This document shows positions 7,785 to 17,076 of a stretch of DNA of 64,000 bases, one piece after another (position 1 is the first letter of the stretch; every line of letters begins with the position of its first letter). This DNA is from Neobacillus sp. Marseille-Q6967 (GTDB lineage: Bacteria; Bacillota; Bacilli; Bacillales; Cytobacillaceae), in contig NZ_CAMGZB010000001.1 in NCBI RefSeq assembly GCF_946151075.1, positions 1,340,001-1,404,000 of the forward strand, written 5' to 3'. Under the pieces are notes generated by a model. That model was not told where the DNA came from and made no database searches. It saw only the letters and a program-made list of their open reading frames with translations. The position numbers were made by a program, and so were the translations under genes.

Positions 7785-8672
7785 TTGAAAAAGGTAAAAA
7801 AGGCTATTATTCCAGCTGCAGGACTTGGTACTAGATTCCTACCAGCTACAAAAGCTATGCCAAAAGAAATGTTGCCAATCGTCGATAAGCCAACTATTCA
7901 GTATATTGTAGAGGAAGCAGTTGCTTCAGGTATCGAGGATATAATAATAGTTACAGGTAAAGGGAAACGCGCAATTGAAGACCACTTTGACTATGCACCT
8001 GAATTAGAACAGAATTTGATTGAAAAGGAAAAGTTTGACTTATTGGAACGCGTTCGCTATTCAACGAATCTAGCTGATATTCATTACATTCGACAAAAAG
8101 AACCTAAAGGACTTGGACATGCAGTTTGGTGTGCAAGGAACTTTATTGGTAATGAACCATTTGCTGTTTTATTAGGTGATGATATTGTCCAGAGTGATAC
8201 ACCTTGTTTAAGACAGCTAATAGATCAATATGAAGAAACTTTTTCTTCTGTAATAGGTGTTCAACAAGTATCTGATTCAGATACTCACCGATATGGAATC
8301 ATTGACCCTTCTACTCAAGAAGGTCGTCGATATAAAGTGAGTAATTTTGTTGAAAAACCAGCACCTGGTACTGCACCATCCAATTTAGCTATAATGGGCA
8401 GATATGTCCTAACACCAGAAATCTTCATGTTCCTTGATCGTCAAGAAAAGGGTGCAGGTAATGAAATCCAATTAACGGACGCAATTCAACAACTTAACCA
8501 AATCCAAAGAGTGTTTGCTTATGATTTTGAAGGGAAACGCTATGATGTTGGGGAGAAGTTTGGCTTTGTTAAGACAACAATTGAATTTGCGTTACAGCAT
8601 GAAGATTTACATGATGATATGATAGAGTACTTAAAAAGTATAGTTTTTGAAAAAGAAAAAATAATGTTATAG
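7785..8672 (+). CDS. galU: UTP-glucose-1-phosphate uridylyltransferase
   Basis: The 295-residue enzyme makes UDP-glucose from UTP and glucose 1-phosphate. It has the nucleotide-binding motif [20 protein letters not shown] near the start, [12 protein letters not shown], the metal site region LLGDDIV and VEKP. TTG 7785 is favoured because GAGGGGGAG is well placed; ATG 7761 would lie upstream of that site. UDP-glucose is the substrate of Ugd at 15692 and fits the initiating transferase that follows. A decayed, N-terminally truncated second galU copy lies at 31253-31988. Confidence 0.93.
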   Translation: MKKVKKAIIPAAGLGTRFLPATKAMPKEMLPIVDKPTIQYIVEEAVASGIEDIIIVTGKGKRAIEDHFDYAPELEQNLIEKEKFDLLERVRYSTNLADIHYIRQKEPKGLGHAVWCARNFIGNEPFAVLLGDDIVQSDTPCLRQLIDQYEETFSSVIGVQQVSDSDTHRYGIIDPSTQEGRRYKVSNFVEKPAPGTAPSNLAIMGRYVLTPEIFMFLDRQEKGAGNEIQLTDAIQQLNQIQRVFAYDFEGKRYDVGEKFGFVKTTIEFALQHEDLHDDMIEYLKSIVFEKEKIML

Positions 8673-8692
8673 AGAGAAGGAAGTGCTAAAGT

Positions 8693-9370
8693 TTGTCTAA
8701 TCTAGCAAATCAAGATGTAGCTTATTTGAAAAAAGAAAAGACTAACATCTATGTAAGTGATAGAAGAACATATTTAGTAGGGAAAAGATTAATAGATATT
8801 GTCGGTGCTCTCTCTGGCATTATTCTTCTAAGCCTTCTATTTGTAATAGTTGCGCTATTAATTAAGGTAGAGGATCCAAAGGGTACAATTTTCTTCTCAC
8901 AGAAACGTGTAGGGCGTAATGGTAAAGAGTTCAAAATGTACAAATTCCGATCAATGGTTTCAAATGCTGAGGAAAAGCTGGCTGAGTTATTGAAATATAA
9001 TGAAGTAAGTGGTGCCATGTTTAAAATGAAAGATGACCCTAGAATAACAAAAATAGGTAAGTTTATCCGGAAAACAAGTATTGATGAACTGCCGCAGCTA
9101 TTCAATGTTCTAAAAGGGGATATGAGTTTAGTAGGTCCGCGACCACCATTACCTAGAGAAGTCGCTCTTTATTCAGAATATGATAAACTACGTTTATTGG
9201 TAACTCCAGGTTGTACTGGACTTTGGCAGGTAAGTGGAAGAAATAGTCTTGGTTTCGAAGAAATGGTTGAGCTAGATCTTAAGTATATTAAATTACGTTC
9301 ATTATTCATGGATATTAAAATAATTATTAAGACTTTTTTAGTTCTATTTGGATCTAAAGATGCCTATTAA
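8693..9370 (+). CDS. Initiating sugar-phosphate transferase (polyprenyl-P glycosylphosphotransferase, locus 1)
   Basis: The 225-residue protein has one N-terminal membrane segment (about 30-52) and the catalytic domain of the bacterial sugar transferase family: KRVGRNGKEFKMYKFRSM, DELPQLFNVLKGDMSLVGPRP and TPGCTGLWQVSGR. The family transfers hexose 1-phosphate from a UDP-sugar to undecaprenyl phosphate, starting the lipid-linked repeat unit. TTG start at 8693 with GAAGGAAG upstream, 20 bp after galU. It is the short form, without the long N-terminal membrane domain. The exact sugar cannot be read from sequence; glucose or galactose is plausible. Confidence 0.88.
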   Translation: MSNLANQDVAYLKKEKTNIYVSDRRTYLVGKRLIDIVGALSGIILLSLLFVIVALLIKVEDPKGTIFFSQKRVGRNGKEFKMYKFRSMVSNAEEKLAELLKYNEVSGAMFKMKDDPRITKIGKFIRKTSIDELPQLFNVLKGDMSLVGPRPPLPREVALYSEYDKLRLLVTPGCTGLWQVSGRNSLGFEEMVELDLKYIKLRSLFMDIKIIIKTFLVLFGSKDAY

Positions 9371-9421
9371 TCTAGCAATATTATAAACCGTAATTAAACA
9401 AATAGGATTTAATAAAGATCA

Positions 9422-9548
9422 TTAATCTTAGGTGGTCCATTAAACCACCTAAGATTAAAAATAATAATTAACTATAGATAAATAAATATTTAATGATAGA
9501 ACATGCTATTTGTATCGTGTTGTGCCATTAGATATTTAATTTTTTTTT
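9422..9548 (+). promoter_or_regulatory. Two-part leader/attenuator B, upstream of the first glycosyltransferase
   Basis: First part: a perfect 15-bp stem, TTAATCTTAGGTGGT (9422-9436) with its complement (9444-9458), loop of 7 and no T-tract. Second part: AATAAATATTTAATGA (9481-9496) pairs with the complement at 9526-9540, followed by a T8 tract, with an inner AACATG/CGTGTT helix. The second half matches leaders A and C. Confidence 0.6.
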
Positions 9549-9591
9549 GGTTTTTTAAATAGTACGTTATTTTACTAAAAGGGGACTAAAA

Positions 9592-10653
9592 ATGTACGAT
9601 TTTTTGATGATAGGTTGGGAGCTAGATTATTCCAGGAACCGTGTTATGGTCGATTCTAAAAAGTTCTCAATCAAAAGAGTGGATATAAAAAATGATAATT
9701 TTATATTAAGAACGATAAAAATCTTCTTTAAAACGCTATTTGCTCTTATTACATCTAAGACCAATATAGTTTATATACCCGCTTTTAATCAGGTAAATGC
9801 GCCATTTATTATTTTTTGGGCAAAGATTTTTGGAAAGAAACTAATTATCGATATTTTGGTTTCTGAGTACGATACGTTAGTAGAGGACCGCAAGTTAGCT
9901 GATAAGAACTCATTTAAAGCAAGAAAAGCACTTTTCTTTGATAAATTAGCACTTAAGTTTGGTGAGGTCCTTATTTGTGACACGGAGCTGCATAAAGAGT
10001 ACTTCCTTGAAAAATTCAATTGTAATCCGGAGAAGATTGTGGTTGTGCCTGTGGGGGCGGAAGAACATTTCACCTTACTACCGCAAGAGGACCAAAATGG
10101 ATTTAATGTTGTATTTTACGGTGGATTTAGCCCATTACATGGAATCGATGTTATTTTAAAAGCTGCTGCTATTCTAAAGGAAGATCAGGATATTAAGTTT
10201 ACCTTAGTGGGCAATGGTCAGACGAAAAAACAAATGGTAAAACTGGCAAATGAATTGGATCTTACGAACACCACTTTTATTGATAAAGTGGATTATCAAA
10301 AACTTCCTCAATTTTTAAGTAATTTCGATGTAGGATTAGGAATATTCGGTGATACAGCTAAAGCAAAAAGAGTAGTTGCTAACAAAGTCTATCAGTTGGC
10401 TGCCTGTAACAAACCAGTTGTTACGATGGATTCACCTGGTATTAAAGAGGTCTTTGAACACAATACCAACATTATTTTAGTATCGGGTGAAAATGACATG
10501 GCTGCAAATTTGGCTACTGCAATTAAGGACTTAAAGAATAACCCAAGCAAAGCAAAATTTATAGCAGAAAATGGGTACAAATTAATGAAAACAAAGTATA
10601 GTGTTGAAAATATTAGGGGGATGTTTCTTCATTTGTTAGGTAGAGTTTTTTAA
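9592..10653 (+). CDS. Glycosyltransferase, GT-B fold, GT4-like
   Basis: The 353-residue protein has the C-terminal donor-binding half of GT4 enzymes: VVFYGGFSPLHGIDVILKAA, FTLVGNGQTK and KVYQLAACNKPVVT. The N-terminal half is short and atypical. It probably adds a sugar to the lipid-linked repeat unit at the cytoplasmic membrane face. ATG 9592 has AAAGGGGAC upstream. It is the first gene after leader B and is followed after 14 bp by the flippase gene. Donor and linkage cannot be read from sequence. Confidence 0.8.
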   Translation: MYDFLMIGWELDYSRNRVMVDSKKFSIKRVDIKNDNFILRTIKIFFKTLFALITSKTNIVYIPAFNQVNAPFIIFWAKIFGKKLIIDILVSEYDTLVEDRKLADKNSFKARKALFFDKLALKFGEVLICDTELHKEYFLEKFNCNPEKIVVVPVGAEEHFTLLPQEDQNGFNVVFYGGFSPLHGIDVILKAAAILKEDQDIKFTLVGNGQTKKQMVKLANELDLTNTTFIDKVDYQKLPQFLSNFDVGLGIFGDTAKAKRVVANKVYQLAACNKPVVTMDSPGIKEVFEHNTNIILVSGENDMAANLATAIKDLKNNPSKAKFIAENGYKLMKTKYSVENIRGMFLHLLGRVF

Positions 10654-10667
10654 GGAGTATAAAATAA

Positions 10668-12185
10668 ATGAAAAATATAAAAGCATTAGAAGTGAATAAA
10701 AGTGTTAAGGCTGATGGAGTATCAGGATTTAGCAAAGATACGATTGCATACGGAATTGCTGTTATAGTCCCTGCTTTAATAGGTATTATCTCTATATCAA
10801 TTTATACACGTTTATTTTCGGTTGAAGAATTTGGACAATATAATCAGGTTTTTAATACCACATTGATTATTACCACTTTATTTTCACAATGGATTCAACA
10901 ATCGATACAAAGATATCGCCCGCAATATAAGACACAAGGAAACTTAGAGGATTTTAATAAAAACTTAATTAATCTTTTAGCCATAATGATAGGGGTAATA
11001 TTATTTCTTGGTGTTATCGGAAGTTTTTTTAAAAATGGGTTAGGTGTTTATAAAGAATATTATTGGATTTCGTTATTACTCGTGATAACTCAATTTTTAT
11101 TTCTGATTTTCAGTTCATTATTACAAGCTGATTTTAAATCAAATGTCTATAAGAACTATAATTTGCTAACTTCTATTTTTAAATTTAGCTTTGGTATCAT
11201 CATCATATATTTTCTTTATCATCATCCGATAAGTATTATTTATGGATTGGTTTTAGGGCAAATCATTCTACTTGGCTCAATGTTTAAAAGCACAGGCTTA
11301 TCTATAAGTTTAATACAGATTTCAAGATGGCAAGATACACTGAGTTTTACGAAACAATTTATGATGTACGGATTCCCATTAATCGGTTGGTTTATTGGTA
11401 CATCAGTATTAAACTTAGCGGATCGTTATATGCTTGAAGCTTTAGGAAGTATTAAGGATGTAGGGATTTACTCTGCTAATTATTCAATTGTTTCTGCATC
11501 ATTAGGGCTTCTAGCGATGCCATTAGTAAATGCTGCCCATCCAATTATTATGAATAAAGCCCACACTTCCAGCGAACGTCAGATGGAAGATATCATTAGC
11601 TATTTTGCTCGAATCTACATGCTTTTCTCATTCCCATTACTTGCATTCGTATCAATATTTCACAAAGAAATCACGGCATTATTATTAGGAGAGGACTTTA
11701 GGGTAGGATCGATTATTATCCCTATACTGTTTTTAGGTCTTATCCTTTGGAATTTAGCAATGTTTGGCCATAAGGGATATGAGATCAAAGAAAAGACAAA
11801 AATAATGCTATCCTTTGTGGTCATGTCTGCATTAACCAATATCTTGTTAAACTTCTTACTTATTCCTAAATACGGTTATGTTGGGGCTTCGGTTGCAACA
11901 TTGGGCAGTATGGTAGTTTATCCAATACTTATTAAGGTGTTCTCTAACAAGTTTATTAAATGGAGAATAAACATTGCTTCAACAGTTAAAATTGTCCTTG
12001 CTGCTGCATTTACTGCTTTAATTGTGAATGTTGTTAAACCTTATTTTGATCAATTTATATTAAGTCAATTAATGATAGGCGGAGTAATTGGTCTAGCCTT
12101 ATACCTTGTATTTCTATCCATTTTTAAAGAAATTGATTATATGGAATTAAAGGATAGAGTTATTAACAAGGTTCTTAAACGGTAA
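10668..12185 (+). CDS. Wzx-type polysaccharide repeat-unit flippase (locus 1)
   Basis: The 505-residue protein has about 14 membrane segments and is typical of the MOP superfamily polysaccharide exporters: the N-terminal RLFSVEEFGQYNQ motif and the C-terminal PKYGYVGASVATLGSM. It moves undecaprenyl-PP-linked repeat units across the membrane for polymerisation. It lies among the glycosyltransferase genes as is usual for Wzx/Wzy loci. The matching Wzy polymerase candidate is on the minus strand at 22036. Start ATG 10668 with AAGGAG upstream. Confidence 0.88.
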   Translation: MKNIKALEVNKSVKADGVSGFSKDTIAYGIAVIVPALIGIISISIYTRLFSVEEFGQYNQVFNTTLIITTLFSQWIQQSIQRYRPQYKTQGNLEDFNKNLINLLAIMIGVILFLGVIGSFFKNGLGVYKEYYWISLLLVITQFLFLIFSSLLQADFKSNVYKNYNLLTSIFKFSFGIIIIYFLYHHPISIIYGLVLGQIILLGSMFKSTGLSISLIQISRWQDTLSFTKQFMMYGFPLIGWFIGTSVLNLADRYMLEALGSIKDVGIYSANYSIVSASLGLLAMPLVNAAHPIIMNKAHTSSERQMEDIISYFARIYMLFSFPLLAFVSIFHKEITALLLGEDFRVGSIIIPILFLGLILWNLAMFGHKGYEIKEKTKIMLSFVVMSALTNILLNFLLIPKYGYVGASVATLGSMVVYPILIKVFSNKFIKWRINIASTVKIVLAAAFTALIVNVVKPYFDQFILSQLMIGGVIGLALYLVFLSIFKEIDYMELKDRVINKVLKR

Positions 12186-12215
12186 TTTTTATGGGGTCAT
12201 TGGAGTGAAACCTAA

Positions 12216-13388
12216 ATGAAAAAGATTTTGATTGTAAATAGTTTTTATTATCCAGATATAAAAGGAGGGGCTGAGGTATCTACACAGCTTCTTGCAGAAG
12301 GTCTGGGTAAACATTATGAGGTTTATGTACTTACCTCTGGAGGACAAAAAAAGGACACTGTGAAAGACGAAGTAAACGGTATAACAGTCTACCGAATTCC
12401 TTGTAATAATTTGTATTGGCCAAGAAATTCTGTTAAGAGGGGTAATTTAAGTAAATTAGCTTGGCATTTACTAAATCAATATAATCCGATCCAAAAAAAC
12501 ATTATAAAGAGGCTTATTCAAGATATTTCGCCGAATCTTATCCATTCGCAAAATTTAATGGGCATTGGGACAGAATTATGGAATATTTCTAAAGAGTTAA
12601 ACATTCCGGTGGTCCATACATTAAGAGACTATGCCTTAATGGAACCAGTAGCCATAAATGCAGTAAATAAAGTTTTGGCTAATAGCAACAAACAAAGAAG
12701 TGAAAATGTTGACCATGTGGTTGGCATATCTAACTTTATTTTAAACAAGCATTTGGGTAATGGATTTTTTAAGGATAGTTCCCATAGTTCTATTCATAAC
12801 GTGGTAAATGCTCAAAAGTATCCTAGACTTACCCGTAGAGAAGGGGATCCTTTAGTTATAGGGTATTATGGACAGTTGGAGAAAAATAAAGGTATTAACG
12901 TTTTAATAAAAGCTGTTAAGGATTTACCTGAAACAATTGTAGGACAAGTAGTAATATGTGGAGTCGGTTCACAGGAAGACGAATTAAAAGCTTTTATTGA
13001 AAATGACCGCCGATTTATTTTTAAAGGAAAGCTTCCTATCCAAGAAGTATACAAAACGATGGCGATGACAGATTTGACTGTTGTCCCATCCGTTTGGGAT
13101 GAGCCGTTTGGCAGAGTGATTATTGAGTCCTATATGCAAGGTACACCAGTTATTGCCTCAAATACAGGAGGTATAACTGAAGTAATAATTAATCAAGATT
13201 ATACATTTAAAAATAAAGACATTAAAGAATTGCAAGAAAAAGTAGTTAAGTTCAGTCGTTTGGATAACCTTAAAATGAACGATGAAATAAATAATGTTTA
13301 TAAATATGCAGAGCAGTTTTCAGATAACATTGCAAATTATTTGAGTGTGTATAATTCTGTCATAAAAAATAATGGGCTTAAAAGATAA
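12216..13388 (+). CDS. GT4 family glycosyltransferase
   Basis: The 390-residue protein has the N-terminal acceptor motif FYYPDIKGGAEVSTQLLAEG and C-terminal donor motif EPFGRVIIESYMQGTPVIAS, which holds the EX7E pair of retaining GT4 enzymes. It is cytoplasmic or peripherally membrane-bound and should add one sugar to the repeat unit. It lies 30 bp after wzx and 15 bp before the next transferase, so it is in the same operon. The sugar donor is not determinable; GDP-mannose is available from ManC in this locus. Confidence 0.88.
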   Translation: MKKILIVNSFYYPDIKGGAEVSTQLLAEGLGKHYEVYVLTSGGQKKDTVKDEVNGITVYRIPCNNLYWPRNSVKRGNLSKLAWHLLNQYNPIQKNIIKRLIQDISPNLIHSQNLMGIGTELWNISKELNIPVVHTLRDYALMEPVAINAVNKVLANSNKQRSENVDHVVGISNFILNKHLGNGFFKDSSHSSIHNVVNAQKYPRLTRREGDPLVIGYYGQLEKNKGINVLIKAVKDLPETIVGQVVICGVGSQEDELKAFIENDRRFIFKGKLPIQEVYKTMAMTDLTVVPSVWDEPFGRVIIESYMQGTPVIASNTGGITEVIINQDYTFKNKDIKELQEKVVKFSRLDNLKMNDEINNVYKYAEQFSDNIANYLSVYNSVIKNNGLKR

Positions 13389-13403
13389 GGTGAATGGATA
13401 TTT

Positions 13404-14483
13404 ATGAAACAAAAAATATATATAAATGGAAGATTTTTGACTCAGCGAATTACAGGTGTTCAAAGAGTTGCTGAGGAAATTGTAAAAAGACTTGATGAAA
13501 AGATAACAGAAGAGAAGTTAGAGAAAGAAGTTATACTATTAACACCGAAAGCAACATTAAGAGATATGCCCTTAAAAAATATTAAAGTGAAAAAAATCAG
13601 ATTTTTGAGTGGTCACTTATGGGAACAGTTTATTTTACCTTTTTATTGTTTAAATGGGTTGCTAATTAATTTCTGCAACACAGGGCCTGTACTAAAAAGA
13701 AATCAAATTGTCTATCTCCATGATGCTGCAGTATTTTCTAAACCAGAAGGTTATTCAAAAAAATTTGTAATGCTGTATAAGATGTTATTTAGGTTATTAG
13801 CCTGGAGAAGCAGAAAAGTGATCACTGTATCAGATTTCTCAAAACAAGAGCTGAAAGAATACTTACCTACCCTAAGTGAAAAAGTAACTACTATACATCT
13901 TGGAATTGATCATATGTTTGATGGAGATATAGATACAAAAATATTTGATAAACATAATATTATTCCTGGAAATTATATGTTAGCCGTTAGTAGTATGCAC
14001 CCAAATAAAAATTTTAAAATTGTAATTGAAGCATTAAGAAAACTGGATGATTTCAAAGGTCAGTTTGTGATAGCAGGCGGGCTTCAAAAAAATGTTTTCT
14101 CGAGCTCTTCATTTGAATTTGATAATAACGTGATGCATGTAGGGTATGTAACGGATGAAGAATTAAAAGCTTTATATCAAAATGCCAAGGCATTCATTTT
14201 TCCATCAGTATATGAGGGTTTTGGACTCCCACCAGTAGAGGCTATGAGCTTAGGGTGCCCAGTATTAGCATCTAATGCTGCTTCTATTCCTGAGGTGTGT
14301 GGAGATGCCCCATTGTACTTTGATCCCTATGACTCCGAAAGTCTGGTTAGATTAATAGAGGATATATATAAAGACAATGAATTAGTACAAAGGTTGAAGA
14401 AACAAAGCGAAACACAAAGTGAAAAATATCGTTGGGAACAGACCGCACAAAAACTAATTAATATTATTAAAACTATTCAATAG
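13404..14483 (+). CDS. GT4 family glycosyltransferase
   Basis: The 359-residue protein begins [20 protein letters not shown], a start typical of mannosyl/rhamnosyl-type GT4 enzymes, and has [16 protein letters not shown] and [18 protein letters not shown] (EX7E) in the donor domain. It is likely to add mannose or a deoxyhexose to the repeat unit (inference from family and from ManC and RfbB in the operon). It is 16 bp from the next gene, and GT4 genes lie on both sides. Confidence 0.87.
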   Translation: MKQKIYINGRFLTQRITGVQRVAEEIVKRLDEKITEEKLEKEVILLTPKATLRDMPLKNIKVKKIRFLSGHLWEQFILPFYCLNGLLINFCNTGPVLKRNQIVYLHDAAVFSKPEGYSKKFVMLYKMLFRLLAWRSRKVITVSDFSKQELKEYLPTLSEKVTTIHLGIDHMFDGDIDTKIFDKHNIIPGNYMLAVSSMHPNKNFKIVIEALRKLDDFKGQFVIAGGLQKNVFSSSSFEFDNNVMHVGYVTDEELKALYQNAKAFIFPSVYEGFGLPPVEAMSLGCPVLASNAASIPEVCGDAPLYFDPYDSESLVRLIEDIYKDNELVQRLKKQSETQSEKYRWEQTAQKLINIIKTIQ

Positions 14484-14499
14484 GAGCTTGATTTCCATT

Positions 14500-15624
14500 A
14501 TGAAAATAGCAATAGTACACGACTGGCTAGTTACCTATGCCGGAGCGGAAAAAGTTCTTGAGCAAATGTTGGAAATATTTCCAGAAGCGGATTTGTTCAG
14601 TGTTGTAGACTTTATTGATAAAAAGGATCGTAAATTTATAAAAAATAAAGAGGTAAAAACTACCTTCATTCAAAAGCTGCCTTTTGCCAAGAAGAAATAT
14701 AGAACGTACTTACCTCTAATGCCATTTGCCATTGAACAGCTAGACTTATCAAGCTATGATGTAATCTTATCAAGTTCGCACGCTGTTGCCAAAGGAGTTA
14801 TAACTGGACCCGATCAACTTCATATTTCCTATGTACATTCACCAATCAGGTATGCTTGGGATTTACAACATCAATACCTGAAAGAATCGAACTTAACAAA
14901 AGGTATTAAAGGACTTGTTGCAAAATATTTACTATACAAAGTAAGAAATTGGGATTATCGTACATCAAACGGTGTAGATATTTTCTTATCCAACTCATCA
15001 TTTATCTCCAGAAGGATTTGGAAGGTGTACCGACGAGAATCAAAAGTGATCTATCCTCCAGTTGATGTTTCAAGCTTTACAATGAAGAAGGAAAAGTCAG
15101 ATTTTTATATGACTGCTTCCAGAATGGTTCCATATAAGAAAATAGATATCATTGTTGAGGCTTTTACAAAAATGCCAGATAAAGAACTTATTGTAATTGG
15201 TGACGGTCCTGATTTTGACAAAATTAAACAAAAAGCTGGAAATAATATTAAGTTATTAGGATACCAATCCTTTGATATACTTAAGGAGCACATGCAAAAT
15301 GCAAAGGCATTTGTATTTGCGGCTGAAGAGGATTTTGGTATTACTCCAGTAGAAGCTCAAGCTTGTGGAACACCTGTAATTGCATACGGAAAAGGCGGAG
15401 CTTTGGAAACGGTAATTAGTAAGGATACAAATCCAACTGGAATACATTTTTATGAACAGACAGCAGATAGTATTATAGATGCTGTTAATCAGTTTGAGAA
15501 AAATCAACAAAATTTCAAACCTGAAAACTGTCGACAAAATGCGTTAAAATTCTCTGAGGAACGTTTTAAAGAGGAAATAAAGGCATTAGTTGAGTCAGAA
15601 TATAGTAAAAAACTAAAAAAATAA
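14500..15624 (+). CDS. GT4 family glycosyltransferase
   Basis: The 374-residue protein begins MKIAIVHDWLVTYAGAEKVL, with a HSPIRYAWDLQHQYL motif near residue 110 and the donor motif EEDFGITPVEAQACGTPVIA (EX7E). This type often transfers mannose from GDP-mannose. I take ATG 14500 as start with TAGGAG 13 bases upstream; an in-frame TTG at 14488 sits directly on that site. It is the last transferase before ugd. Confidence 0.86.
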   Translation: MKIAIVHDWLVTYAGAEKVLEQMLEIFPEADLFSVVDFIDKKDRKFIKNKEVKTTFIQKLPFAKKKYRTYLPLMPFAIEQLDLSSYDVILSSSHAVAKGVITGPDQLHISYVHSPIRYAWDLQHQYLKESNLTKGIKGLVAKYLLYKVRNWDYRTSNGVDIFLSNSSFISRRIWKVYRRESKVIYPPVDVSSFTMKKEKSDFYMTASRMVPYKKIDIIVEAFTKMPDKELIVIGDGPDFDKIKQKAGNNIKLLGYQSFDILKEHMQNAKAFVFAAEEDFGITPVEAQACGTPVIAYGKGGALETVISKDTNPTGIHFYEQTADSIIDAVNQFEKNQQNFKPENCRQNALKFSEERFKEEIKALVESEYSKKLKK

Positions 15625-15691
15625 TAGTTATAGCATATAAGTCGAAGCCCACTAGTTTTCATAGATATTGTTTATTATGGAGGGGAATTAA

Positions 15692-17020
15692 TTGAATATT
15701 TCAGTTGTAGGAACAGGATATGTTGGTCTTGTAACGGGTGTATGTCTCTCTGAAATCGGACATGAAGTTATTTGTATTGATAATGATATGGCAAAAGTTG
15801 AAAAAATGAGACAAGGTGTTTCACCAATATATGAACCAGGCCTAGATGAATTGATGAAAAAAAATATTGAAAACGGCAGACTATGTTTTACCAATGATTA
15901 CGCATTAGGATATAAGGATGCAGATGTAATCATTATTGCGGTTGGAACTCCACAGCTTCCAGATGGATCCGCTAACCTTACTTATATTGAAGCTGTATCA
16001 AAATCTATAGCTGAGCATATTGATCATAATGTAATTGTAGTAACCAAGAGTACAGTTCCAGTAGGTACGAATGATTTTGTTAAGAAAATGATTTTAAATA
16101 ACCTTAAGCATAATGTGGAAATTAATATCGCATCTAACCCAGAATTCTTAAGAGAAGGATCTGCAATTCATGATACTTTCCATGGAGATAGAATTGTTAT
16201 CGGTACAGAAAATCGATATACAGCTGATATCCTAGAACAAGTTTATACTCCATTTGGGATTCCAATCTTTAAAACCGATGTTCATAGTTCTGAAATGATA
16301 AAATATGCGGCAAATGCGTTTTTAGCAACTAAAATTAGTTTTATCAATGAAATATCTAATATATGTGAAAAGCTTGGCGCAAATGTTGAAGATGTTGCCG
16401 CCGGTATGGGGATGGATTTTCGCATTGGACGAGCTTTCTTAAATGCAGGTATTGGGTATGGAGGATCATGTTTCCCGAAAGACACCCATGCATTAGTACA
16501 AATTGCAGGTGGAGTAGAGCATGACTTCCACTTGTTAAAGTCTGTTATTGAAGTAAATAATAATCAGCAAAGCATGCTTGTTGAGAAGGTAGAAACAAGA
16601 TTAGGATCATTAGAAAACAAAACAATTGCTTTATTGGGATTAGCATTTAAACCAAATACAGATGATATGAGAGAAGCAGCATCTATTGTTTTAGCGGAAA
16701 AGTTTGTGAAATTAGGAGCAAACGTTATTGCTTATGATCCAATTGCTGTAAATAATGCGAAACAACACCTTCCTAAAGAAGTAAATTATGCTTTAACTTA
16801 TGAGGATGCGATAAAAGGTGCAGATGTGGCAATCATAGTTACAGAGTGGGATGAATTCAAAGAAATGGATCTAACAAAGGTTAAAAACCTGCTTAACGAG
16901 CCAATTTTATTTGATGGTAGAAATTGTTTTACATTAGAACAAGCCAAATCAGCTGGAATAGAGTATCATTCAATCGGCCGTCCCTCTGTTTTATTAGAGA
17001 AGGAATTAGTACAAAACTAA
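15692..17020 (+). CDS. ugd: UDP-glucose 6-dehydrogenase
   Basis: The 442-residue enzyme oxidises UDP-glucose to UDP-glucuronate using two NAD. It has the Rossmann GTGYVGLVTGVCLSEIGH at the N-terminus, GSANLTYIEA, SNPEFLREGSA and the catalytic cysteine (Cys260) in GYGGSCFPKD. TTG start at 15692 with GGAGGGG upstream. The length is that of the TuaD/YwqF family. It indicates glucuronic acid in the locus 1 polymer, using UDP-glucose from GalU. A decayed second dehydrogenase of this family is at 43390. Confidence 0.93.
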   Translation: MNISVVGTGYVGLVTGVCLSEIGHEVICIDNDMAKVEKMRQGVSPIYEPGLDELMKKNIENGRLCFTNDYALGYKDADVIIIAVGTPQLPDGSANLTYIEAVSKSIAEHIDHNVIVVTKSTVPVGTNDFVKKMILNNLKHNVEINIASNPEFLREGSAIHDTFHGDRIVIGTENRYTADILEQVYTPFGIPIFKTDVHSSEMIKYAANAFLATKISFINEISNICEKLGANVEDVAAGMGMDFRIGRAFLNAGIGYGGSCFPKDTHALVQIAGGVEHDFHLLKSVIEVNNNQQSMLVEKVETRLGSLENKTIALLGLAFKPNTDDMREAASIVLAEKFVKLGANVIAYDPIAVNNAKQHLPKEVNYALTYEDAIKGADVAIIVTEWDEFKEMDLTKVKNLLNEPILFDGRNCFTLEQAKSAGIEYHSIGRPSVLLEKELVQN

Positions 17021-17023
17021 TAA

Positions 17024-17059
17024 GAAAAGGTCTAGTAGGTAATTCTACAAGACCTTTTA
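17024..17059 (+). terminator. Terminator-like hairpin between ugd and manC
   Basis: AAAAGGTCTAGTAG pairs with CTACAAGACCTTTT across a 6-base loop, with one mismatch. The T-tract is inside the stem end. It may attenuate transcription into manC. Confidence 0.5.
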
Positions 17060-17076
17060 CTTTGAGGAGGAATAAT

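Noticed and set aside
8749..9105. 118-codon minus-strand frame opposite the sugar transferase
   Set aside because: Shadow of the coding strand with no start signals.
16924..17076. Upstream extension of manC into ugd
   Set aside because: The 51 extra codons overlap ugd, contain no family sequence, and ATG 17077 has a strong ribosome binding site.
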